DNA of 64,000 nucleotides from Thiobacillus sp. 63-78 (GTDB taxonomy: Bacteria; Pseudomonadota; Gammaproteobacteria; Burkholderiales; Thiobacillaceae). Where the stretch lies: positions 1 to 64,000 of the forward strand of contig MKWM01000016.1 in NCBI GenBank assembly GCA_001899765.1, given 5' to 3'. Every line of letters begins with the position of its first letter. Positions within the stretch are counted from its first letter, which is position 1. Position numbers and translations under genes: made by a program. This document shows, one piece after another, positions 27,914-36,383 of the stretch. The notes below the pieces were generated by a model. It searched no databases, had not been told where the DNA came from, and worked only from the letters and a program-made list of their open reading frames with translations.

Positions 27914-28540
27914 TCAACGCAAGCCCTGAATGTAAGCGGCCACGGCTTTCATTTCCGCATCGGTCATCTTCGCCGCGATGGTTTGCATCATCTTGGCGCC
28001 ATCGTTGGCGCGCGTCCCAAGCCGGAAATTGTTCAGCTGGGCATAAATATAATCGCTGTGCTGTCCGGCCAGGCGCGGGAACTGGACAGGGATGCCCTTG
28101 CCTTGCGGGCCGTGACAGGAGGCGCACGCCGGTACGCCGGCACCCTGAACGCCGCCGCGGAAGATTCCCTGACCGAGCGTCGCCAGCACCTGATCCTTGG
28201 CGGTATCCGGTTTGGGTGTCTGGGCGCTGTAATAGGCGGCCAGGTTCAGCATGTCCTGGGGGCTGAGGCTGGCGACCATGCCGCTCATGATCGCATTGTT
28301 GCGCTCCCCCGACTTGAAGTTGGTGAGTTGCTTGTCAATGTATTCGGCATTCAAACCGGCCAGCTTGGGGTTGGCCGCGACGGTGCTGTTGCCGTCCACC
28401 GCATGGCAGCCCGCACAGACCTGATTGACAATGGATTCCGCAGCCTTGGGATCGCCTTTTCTGGCCGGGGTCGCGGCAGGTTCGTTGGCAAAGACGGAGG
28501 TGGCAACCAGGGCGGCAGCCAGGGTGACGACGAGTTTCAT
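27914..28540 (-). CDS. Di-heme cytochrome c4
   Basis: 208 residues. A signal peptide (cleavage after about residue 18, SVFA) is followed by two cytochrome c domains with CAGCH at 42-46 and CASCH at 139-143 and axial Met candidates (IMSGM and AKMMQ/AAKM). Periplasmic electron carrier, typically donating to a terminal oxidase such as cbb3. The ATG at 28540 has AGGAGC upstream. It is divergent from engB and next to the System II maturation genes that its own biogenesis needs. Confidence 0.94.
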   Translation of the reverse strand: MKLVVTLAAALVATSVFANEPAATPARKGDPKAAESIVNQVCAGCHAVDGNSTVAANPKLAGLNAEYIDKQLTNFKSGERNNAIMSGMVASLSPQDMLNLAAYYSAQTPKPDTAKDQVLATLGQGIFRGGVQGAGVPACASCHGPQGKGIPVQFPRLAGQHSDYIYAQLNNFRLGTRANDGAKMMQTIAAKMTDAEMKAVAAYIQGLR

Positions 28541-29263
28541 CAAAAGCTCCTGAGGCTTGCAAAACTTGGGAAAACGGGTAGTTTAGCGGCAACTAATATG
28601 ACTGCCAAGCCCGTGCTCAATCGCGCTCAATTCCATACGTCTGCCGCCCAGTTGCGCGATTTGCCCTTCAGCCGGGCAGAGGTGGCGTTCGCCGGGCGCT
28701 CGAACGCCGGAAAATCGAGTTCGATCAATCTGTTAACTCGCAAGAATCGTCTGGCGTTCACCTCCAAAACACCGGGTCGTACCCAGCTGATCAACTTTTT
28801 CGAACTGGACGCCGACATCTATCTTGTCGACCTGCCGGGTTATGGCTACGCAAAAGTGCCGCCGGAAGTCAAAGCGAAGTGGGAAGGACTGCTCTCACGC
28901 TACCTGCAGGAGCGGGAAGCGCTGGTGGGCATGGTACTGATCATGGATGCACGCCATCCGCTCACCCCGCTGGACCGGCAGATGCTTGACTGGTTTACCC
29001 CGACCGGCAAGCCGGTGCATATCCTGCTGTCAAAGGCCGACAAACTGTCCAATAGCGAGAAAGCGTTGACCTTGCGTCGTGTCAAACAGGAGCTTGCGAC
29101 ACGGGAACTTGCGGCGCGGGAACACGTCACCGTACAACTGTTTTCAAGCCTCTCGCGCCTGGGCACCGAAGAAGCCGCGGCGTTGATCGAAGGCTGGTTT
29201 GCGCGCACGCAGCCGGCACATCCTGACCCGGTCAGCCCGGGCACGCTGTCCGTCGGCGTCCCA

Positions 29264-30440
<1,177 letters not shown>

Positions 30441-30514
30441 ACTTTCGCGCCATACGAACCGATAGATAGCATGTGGGAGCGGGGTTTTCACTCCCGGGAT
30501 GTCAGGAGCACAAG

Positions 30515-31297
30515 GTGACGCTGAGTTTGAATAAATTGATCGGGCGTGGCCGGAGCATTGCGGATGATTTTGATAAAACCATCATCAGCTTTGAGTCACC
30601 CTATCGTCTCAAGGATCTGAGCCCCCTGTCCGAAGGCGCGCCGGAAACCCAGGAGGAGCGTCTGGGCGAGAAGCTCTTCAAGCTGCGGTTTGCCCAGCAG
30701 GACGAAACCTTCAATCACGCCAGCATGCTGGTGCAGAAGCGCTATGCCTGGCGTGGCTTCCCCAAGGCCCAGTTGAAGAAGTATCCCAATCGCATCACGA
30801 TCCTCTCGTTCCACCAGGAAAAGATCGTCGGGACCGTCACGGTCGGCTACGACTCGGAAGAAGGCATGCTGGTCGACGAAATCTACAAACCGGAAATCGA
30901 CGCGCTCAGAGCGCAGGGCAGACGGGTCGGCGAGTTGAGCAAGCTTGCCATCGATGAAAATATCGGCTCCAAGCAATTGTTCGCCAGTCTCATTCACATT
31001 GCCTACCTGTATGGCGTGATCCACGACTGTACCGATGCCATCATTGAAATCGTTCCCCGCCACAAGGCCTTCTACGAAAGGATGCTGGGCTTCAGGCAGA
31101 TCGGCGAGGAAAAAATGAATAATCGGGTCAATTTCCCGGTATTGCTGATGCACCTGGAACTGGACTACATGCGGCAAAAGATCGAAGCGCTTGGCGGCAA
31201 GGGAAAAGCCGCCAAAGACCGCAGCCTCTACCCGTATTTTTTCTCGCCCCATGACCAGGAAGGTATTCTGGGACGATTATTGCGGGAGGAAACCTGA
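30515..31297 (+). CDS. FeeM-like N-acyl amino acid synthase / GNAT-fold acyltransferase
   Basis: 260 residues from a GTG at 30515 with AGGAG six bases upstream. Stretches such as RFAQQDETFNHASMLVQKRYAWRG (in part), KIVGTVTVGYDSEEGM, VGELSKLAID and EIVPRHKAFYERMLGF look like the FeeM/GNAT acyltransferases that join an acyl chain to an amino acid. A PEP-CTERM/exosortase-associated acyltransferase family has a similar fold, and a PEP-CTERM gene lies 1.2 kb downstream, so that is the main alternative. It is directly followed by the ThiF-like gene, suggesting a two-gene operon. Substrate unknown. Confidence 0.7.
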   Translation: MTLSLNKLIGRGRSIADDFDKTIISFESPYRLKDLSPLSEGAPETQEERLGEKLFKLRFAQQDETFNHASMLVQKRYAWRGFPKAQLKKYPNRITILSFHQEKIVGTVTVGYDSEEGMLVDEIYKPEIDALRAQGRRVGELSKLAIDENIGSKQLFASLIHIAYLYGVIHDCTDAIIEIVPRHKAFYERMLGFRQIGEEKMNNRVNFPVLLMHLELDYMRQKIEALGGKGKAAKDRSLYPYFFSPHDQEGILGRLLREET

Positions 31298-31308
31298 GTT
31301 CGATCGAC

Positions 31309-32178
31309 GTGCCAGCCTTCGACTACGGGGAAGCGTTCAGCCGCAATATCGGGTGGCTGACGCCGGACGAACAAACGCGGCTGCGCGGCAAAAAAATAGC
31401 CATTGCCGGACTCGGCGGCGCGGGAGGCGTGCATCTGCTGACGCTGACCCGTCTGGGTGTCGGAAAATTTCATGTGGCCGACATGGACGAGTTCGCCCTG
31501 GTCAATTTCAACCGCCAGGCGGGCGCCACCCTGGACAGCCTGGGGCAGCCCAAGGCGCAGGTCATGGCCGGGCTGGCGCGCGGGATCAACCCGGAACTGG
31601 ATATCCGGATATTCGATGCGGGCGTGCAGCCCCATAACGTGGAGGCGTTCCTGGAAGGGGTCGACCTGTACGTCGATGGCCTGGATTACTTTGTTTTTCC
31701 GGCGCGCCGTCTGGTCTATGACGCCTGCCGTGCCCGCGGCATCCCGATCACTTTCGCGGTGCCGCTGGGCATGGGCGCTGCCGTCCTCAATTTCCTGCCG
31801 GATGGCCCGAGCTTTGAAGAGTACTTCCGGCTGCAAGGCACCCCGGAACATGAATGGCCCACGCGTTTTATGGTCGGCCTGGCGCCCGCGCTGCTCCATC
31901 GCGGCTATCTGGTTTATCCCGATATCGTCGATTTCAGGATACAGCGGGTGCCATCGACCGGCCTCGCCTGCCAGTTATGCGCGGGGATGGCGGGGACGGA
32001 AGCGCTGAAGATCCTGCTGGGCCGGGGCAAGGTGCGTGGCGTGCCCCACAGCATGCAGTTCGATGCCTATACGGGCAAGCTGAAACATGTCTGGCGTCCG
32101 GGGGGCAATGCCCATCCCCTCCAGCGTCTGGCGATTGCGTATGTCAACTGGCGCCTGTCGCGCGCGGCGCCTGCCTGA
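31309..32178 (+). CDS. ThiF/E1-like adenylyltransferase domain protein
   Basis: 289 residues. The N-terminal half has the E1/ThiF nucleotide loop IAGLGGAGG (about residues 32-40), followed by the DMDEFALVNFNRQ strand and the Arg-containing segment that binds ATP in MoeB/ThiF proteins. The C terminus has CQLCAGMAGTEALKILLGRG, where the CxxC may be half of a zinc site; the second CxxC of MoeB is not evident. It is a non-canonical E1-like enzyme without a visible ubiquitin-like partner. The track-independent start is a GTG at 31309, but a CTG at 31294, overlapping the upstream stop and five bases after GGAGG, is better placed. Confidence 0.78.
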   Translation: MPAFDYGEAFSRNIGWLTPDEQTRLRGKKIAIAGLGGAGGVHLLTLTRLGVGKFHVADMDEFALVNFNRQAGATLDSLGQPKAQVMAGLARGINPELDIRIFDAGVQPHNVEAFLEGVDLYVDGLDYFVFPARRLVYDACRARGIPITFAVPLGMGAAVLNFLPDGPSFEEYFRLQGTPEHEWPTRFMVGLAPALLHRGYLVYPDIVDFRIQRVPSTGLACQLCAGMAGTEALKILLGRGKVRGVPHSMQFDAYTGKLKHVWRPGGNAHPLQRLAIAYVNWRLSRAAPA

Positions 32179-32294
32179 CCCGGATGCTCGCTGCCTGCTG
32201 GATCGGGCAAAACGGACCTGTCCGGCGAGCGCCGCGCACTTGAATTCACCCTGGCGGAATAATGGAAATGGTCGGGCATGATCCCGCCCGATGA

Positions 32295-32315
32295 GTGTCG
32301 GATTTCTTTACATTT
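32295..32315 (+). promoter_or_regulatory. PEP-CTERM box, candidate PrsR operator
   Basis: Starts GTGTCG and ends TTTACATTT, with a T-rich middle. The same layout occurs upstream of the second PEP-CTERM gene (63733-63753, other strand). It lies 61 bases before the -24 element of the sigma-54 promoter, a normal enhancer position. Confidence 0.6.
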
Positions 32316-32376
32316 CGCCTCCTAGCGCCTAAGGTGTTTTTTATTAATGTATTGATAGATATGAGAAATTTATAAC

Positions 32377-32392
32377 TGGCACATGCTGTGCT
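32377..32392 (+). promoter_or_regulatory. Sigma-54 (-24/-12) promoter
   Basis: TGGCACATGCTGTGCT has GG and GC in the exact -24/-12 spacing (consensus TGGCACN5TTGC). It lies 62 bases before the PEP-CTERM gene start. Fits activation by the sigma-54-dependent regulator PrsR encoded at 39.2-40.6 kb. Confidence 0.75.
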
Positions 32393-32454
32393 TCATGTTG
32401 GCCAAGGCAAGAAGGCGAATGCCCAGATCAGAAGTCAACATCAAGGAGCGCGAA

Positions 32455-33279
32455 ATGAAATTCAAATTGAAATTGGTGCAAGCAGGTTTGGTTGCCGCCA
32501 TGGCCACGGCAAGTGCGGCATCCATGGCTGCTGTTTTTCCTGATTTCCAGGTGGCGGAAGGCTCCGTGCCCGGAAGCAGCGTGCATAATTTTACTGCCGA
32601 CAAGATCACCGGCAATTACGTGGAAATCGTTACGTTCACCCCGACGGGTGTGGGCACGGGTACGTTTGACACCTCCATCAAGTGGAATGCCGGTCAATTT
32701 GTCGCAAATGATGGAACGACTCCGGTGACCACCCAGCTTGGCAGCTTTGGTACCGGCGGGTATGGCCTGTATGCGCTGTTGCAAGGCTCGGGATCATTCT
32801 CGACCAGCGGCGGCGTGACCACCTTCAACTTCAACCCGGGCGGCAGCCTGAATGTCTGGATTGATCCCAATCTCGACACCACCTTCACCGCGCCTGCGAC
32901 GGGCGCTGGTGCCTGGACGACGGGCAATACCGGCGATCCGGACATTCTGATTGCAACCGGCGCGCTGTTTGGTGGCGCGGGCACGCTGGATCCCGGCCTG
33001 AGCACCTGTGTGGGCGGCATCAACTGCGGCAGCTTCGGCACGTCGACCAGTTTCCTGCTGACGGCGCTCGGTTCGAGCTATTTCACCGGGCCGGTTCCTT
33101 TCTACAACATGTCGTTCGAGTCCGGCCAGCTGAATTCCTTTATCGTGGCGGGTACGCAGAGCATCAACGGTTCGCTGGACGTGGTGTTCGGTGTGCCGGA
33201 GCCGACCAGCATCGCCCTGATGGGTCTGGGTCTGCTTGGATTGGGTGTCAGCCTGCGTCGTCGCAAGCAAGCAGCCTGA
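32455..33279 (+). CDS. PEP-CTERM sorting domain protein
   Basis: 274 residues. A signal peptide (residues 1-25, ending SAASMA) directs export. The C-terminal sorting signal is VPEPTSIALMGLGLLGLG followed by a basic RRRK tail (from residue 247), which should be recognised by an exosortase. The middle is rich in Gly, Thr and Phe with repeated beta-strand patterns and shows no known enzyme motif. It is probably a surface or extracellular matrix protein. AAGGAG lies six bases before the ATG. Transcribed from a sigma-54 promoter. Confidence 0.93.
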   Translation: MKFKLKLVQAGLVAAMATASAASMAAVFPDFQVAEGSVPGSSVHNFTADKITGNYVEIVTFTPTGVGTGTFDTSIKWNAGQFVANDGTTPVTTQLGSFGTGGYGLYALLQGSGSFSTSGGVTTFNFNPGGSLNVWIDPNLDTTFTAPATGAGAWTTGNTGDPDILIATGALFGGAGTLDPGLSTCVGGINCGSFGTSTSFLLTALGSSYFTGPVPFYNMSFESGQLNSFIVAGTQSINGSLDVVFGVPEPTSIALMGLGLLGLGVSLRRRKQAA

Positions 33280-33302
33280 TCGATCGCTGTACGCTGTTCA
33301 TG

Positions 33303-33335
33303 AAAAGCCCCAAGGCGCTGCCTTGGGGCTTTTTC
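33303..33335 (+). terminator. Intrinsic terminator after the PEP-CTERM gene
   Basis: AAAAGCCCCAAGGC pairs with GCCTTGGGGCTTTT (14 bp, 3-base loop) followed by further T. It begins 24 bases after the stop codon. The next 235 bases, up to the convergent prsT-like gene, hold nothing I can name. Confidence 0.92.
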
Positions 33336-33571
33336 TTATGGGCTTGCGTAGAAGAAGCGTTGAAGATATTTCCCCTGGCCTCAGGCCGGCATCGCGCTGA
33401 TCGAAGGGTCGCCTGCCCTTTGGCGTCTCCCGGGGGCGGCGCAAGAAAATCGCTGGTATCTGTGCCCGCTTCGATGCGAAACGGCAGGGTCGCCTTCCGC
33501 CTGGACGGTTGGCCGCCAGGACTGGTGGTGCGTGTCTGCCTCGGGGGAAATCGATCGAGGCACGGCAGGTT

Positions 33572-36376
33572 CTACTGTTTGGCGGAAACCTCGATGGTTT
33601 TGAGGAGGGCGCTTGCCTGGGCGCGTTCGTCAAAGCGTTGTGAGGAGGCCAGCAGTTTCTGCAGCAGCGCCCGGGCTTCGGTGGCCTGCCCGGATTTGAC
33701 CAGCGCCGCGGCCCAGTGATATTGCACGGCGGGCGATTGCGGCAGGGTTTGCGCAGCCTGCTTCAACAAGGGCGTCGCTTCCTGGATTTTGCCTTGTTGC
33801 AAAAGGCTCCAGCCATAGGTGTCCATGACGACAGGATTGGCGGGCTGCAGGGTATAAGCGCGCTGGGCGTAGCCAGGCGCTGCGGGGTCGTTCCGCTCAT
33901 CGAGCAGGGCGGCCAGGTTGTTGAGCGCCATCACGTGATTGGGCACGGCTTTGACAATGTGCTGGTACTCGGCAATGGCGAGGCTGTTTTGTCGTTGCTG
34001 CAGATAGCGTCCCGCCAGATACATGCGAAACACACTGTCGTCGGCATGCTGTTTGAGCCATTGCTGGGCAACTTGCGCGGCCTGGTCGGTTTTCCCGGTC
34101 CGCAGTAACGCCAGGTGGTAGGTCGCGGCGGTATCGGGGGTCGGCAGGGTCTGGAAGGCGCGCGCCAGGGCCTGCAGGGCGGTATCCGGCTTCTTGAAGC
34201 GCGCGGCAAGCTCGGCTTCCAGATTGTAGCCGGTGGCGGTCCGGGGATTCAGCGTCTGGATCGTGCGCGCTTCCTGCAGGGCGTTGTCCTGTTGGCCCAA
34301 CGCGGCGTAGAGGCCGGCCAGCGCAATGTGGCCATCCAGATAATCGGGGCTCAGGCGCACTGATTTTTGCAGGGATTTCAGGGCCGCATTCATGTCTCCG
34401 GCCACCCGTTGTGCCCAGGCCAGGCGGTACCAGGCAACCGCTGAATCCGGCGTCCGGTTGGTGACATTGGTATAGGTGTCGATGGCATCCTTCTTGTGTC
34501 CGGCACCGAGTTGGGCTTGCCCCAGGTTATCGAGAAACGCCGGATTTCCGTTATTGGCCTGGGCGGCTTTCCGCGCCACGTCAAGTGCCCGTTCGGGCTG
34601 ACGCGCCTGATTCATGTAATACCGGGTCAACTGGCTGACCGGTTCAAGCGCATCCGGGTGCGACTGGATGGCTTTTCCGAGATACGTCACGAATTCGGCC
34701 TGATCCCCCAGGGCCAGGGCAATACGCGCCTGTCCCATGAGTGCGCCCAGGTTGTCGGGTGATTTTTCCAGAATCCGTTTGAAGCGTTCGCGTGCCTGAG
34801 CGGGTTTCTTTTCTTCGATATCCAGGTCGGCCAGGGCGCTGGCGGCGGGCAGAAAACCGGCATTCAGCGTCAGGCCTTTCTCGAATGCCTGGCGCGCCGC
34901 TGCCGGATTGTGTTGCATGAGATGAATGCGGCCTTCCAGCACCTGGGGAAGCGGGTTGGAAGGCTGCGCCGTGGTCATTTTCTGCAAAGTAGCCAGCGCC
35001 CCCTTGAAATCGTTTTTTCCGACTTGCGACGTGACGAGCAGCAGGTAGGCTTGCGGGTCGTCCGGATTGGCCGTGATGACGGATTCCAGTCCTTCGACCC
35101 CCCGCTGGTCTCCGGTCAGCAACTGGTTCTGCGCCAGCGTGCCGCGAATCACCGTGTCTTTCGGGTCGATCGTGCTGGCTTTGCCCAGGAAAGCCATGCC
35201 ACGCTCGGCTTCGCCCTGATTGAGCGCGGCCTGGCCGGCCAGCAGGAACGCCTTGGCGTTGTTCCCCTGCGCGATCAGCGGTTCCAGGGTTTTGATGGCC
35301 CCGGCATTGTTTCCCATGCGCAACTGCGTGGCGGCCAGAAGCAGGCGCGCTTCGGGCAGTTCAGCGGCGCTGAGCACCTTGTTGAAGCTGGCGAGCGCGA
35401 TTTCATCGTTCTTGGCGGCATAGTTGATCGTCCCATAGAGCAGGTTTGCCTGCACATTGTCGGGATTGTCCTTGAGGACTTCCTGCAGCAGGCTGCCGGC
35501 CTCGTTGTTCCGGCCCTGCTGGTAATACATATAGGCTTTCAGGTACTTCGCCAGGACGGCGTGGGGGCGCATGTCGATCAGCCGCTTGATTTCAGCCTCG
35601 GCTTCCTTCACCCGGTTGACCGACAGCAAGGTCATCGCCTTATAGGCAATGGCGTCGAAGTCATGGGCCTTGATGGTGAGGGCCTGGTCGTAGGCAGCCA
35701 GGGCCTGGTCCGGCTGCTTGATGGCGCGATAGAGGTCGCCCAGCAGATACCAGGATTCCAGATGGCCGGGATCGAGCGTGGTGGCCTGCCTGGCACTGGC
35801 CACTGCCGCGTCGGCGTGCCCGGCACGGTATTCGCAACGCGCACGCCCCAGGTAGCCTGGCGCAAAGGATTTGTCTGTCTGGATCGCGCGGTCGAACAAC
35901 GGGCAGCCTTCGGGGTATTTGCCGAGGCCGAGCAAGGCATTGCCGCGCAGATCCAGGATCTGGACGAGGGTTCCGGGTTCTTCCGTGTCGACGGCGGGCA
36001 GCGAGTCGAGAATCTGCTGGAAATCACCCTGATACAGCCGGGCTCGCGCAATCGGGATGCGCGCGCTTTTCGGATTGATGCCGAGCGTCACGGCCTTGTC
36101 GAGCTGGGTTTCCGCCTCGCCGCCCAGCCTCAGATCGAGATAGGCGTTGCCCAGCAACCAGCGCGCCTGCGCGTTGTTGGGATCCTTCTGGACGGCATTT
36201 TTCAGTTCAAGAATGCTGGCGCGCGTATCGCCTTTGCTCTGAAAATCCTTGGCGCGCTCGATGAGCTGTTCGACGCTCAGATCGGCGCGGCCGCAGCCTG
36301 TCAGCCATGTGGTCGAAGAGAAAGCCAGCGCAAGTGAAAGGGCGAGTGGCGCAATACGTGAGAGGCGGGGGCGCAT
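33572..36376 (-). CDS. PEP-CTERM system TPR lipoprotein (PrsT-like), downstream copy
   Basis: 934 residues. A lipoprotein signal (LTGC, Cys at about 28) is followed by about twenty tandem tetratricopeptide repeats with the usual W/L/G/Y/A/P spacing (for example WYLLGDLYRAIKQPDQALAAYD). It matches the PrsT family linked to the PEP-CTERM system, probably a periplasmic or outer-membrane scaffold for exosortase substrates or polysaccharide export. It starts 7 bases after its paralogue stops, so the two are cotranscribed. It is the last gene of the epsB-prsK-prsR-prsT-prsT run. Confidence 0.88.
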   Translation of the reverse strand: MRPRLSRIAPLALSLALAFSSTTWLTGCGRADLSVEQLIERAKDFQSKGDTRASILELKNAVQKDPNNAQARWLLGNAYLDLRLGGEAETQLDKAVTLGINPKSARIPIARARLYQGDFQQILDSLPAVDTEEPGTLVQILDLRGNALLGLGKYPEGCPLFDRAIQTDKSFAPGYLGRARCEYRAGHADAAVASARQATTLDPGHLESWYLLGDLYRAIKQPDQALAAYDQALTIKAHDFDAIAYKAMTLLSVNRVKEAEAEIKRLIDMRPHAVLAKYLKAYMYYQQGRNNEAGSLLQEVLKDNPDNVQANLLYGTINYAAKNDEIALASFNKVLSAAELPEARLLLAATQLRMGNNAGAIKTLEPLIAQGNNAKAFLLAGQAALNQGEAERGMAFLGKASTIDPKDTVIRGTLAQNQLLTGDQRGVEGLESVITANPDDPQAYLLLVTSQVGKNDFKGALATLQKMTTAQPSNPLPQVLEGRIHLMQHNPAAARQAFEKGLTLNAGFLPAASALADLDIEEKKPAQARERFKRILEKSPDNLGALMGQARIALALGDQAEFVTYLGKAIQSHPDALEPVSQLTRYYMNQARQPERALDVARKAAQANNGNPAFLDNLGQAQLGAGHKKDAIDTYTNVTNRTPDSAVAWYRLAWAQRVAGDMNAALKSLQKSVRLSPDYLDGHIALAGLYAALGQQDNALQEARTIQTLNPRTATGYNLEAELAARFKKPDTALQALARAFQTLPTPDTAATYHLALLRTGKTDQAAQVAQQWLKQHADDSVFRMYLAGRYLQQRQNSLAIAEYQHIVKAVPNHVMALNNLAALLDERNDPAAPGYAQRAYTLQPANPVVMDTYGWSLLQQGKIQEATPLLKQAAQTLPQSPAVQYHWAAALVKSGQATEARALLQKLLASSQRFDERAQASALLKTIEVSAKQ

Positions 36377-36383
36377 AGAATCC

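Noticed and set aside
33336-33571. Possible small gene between the PEP-CTERM terminator and the prsT-like gene
   Set aside because: Open frames exist on both strands but none has a ribosome site or a recognisable domain.
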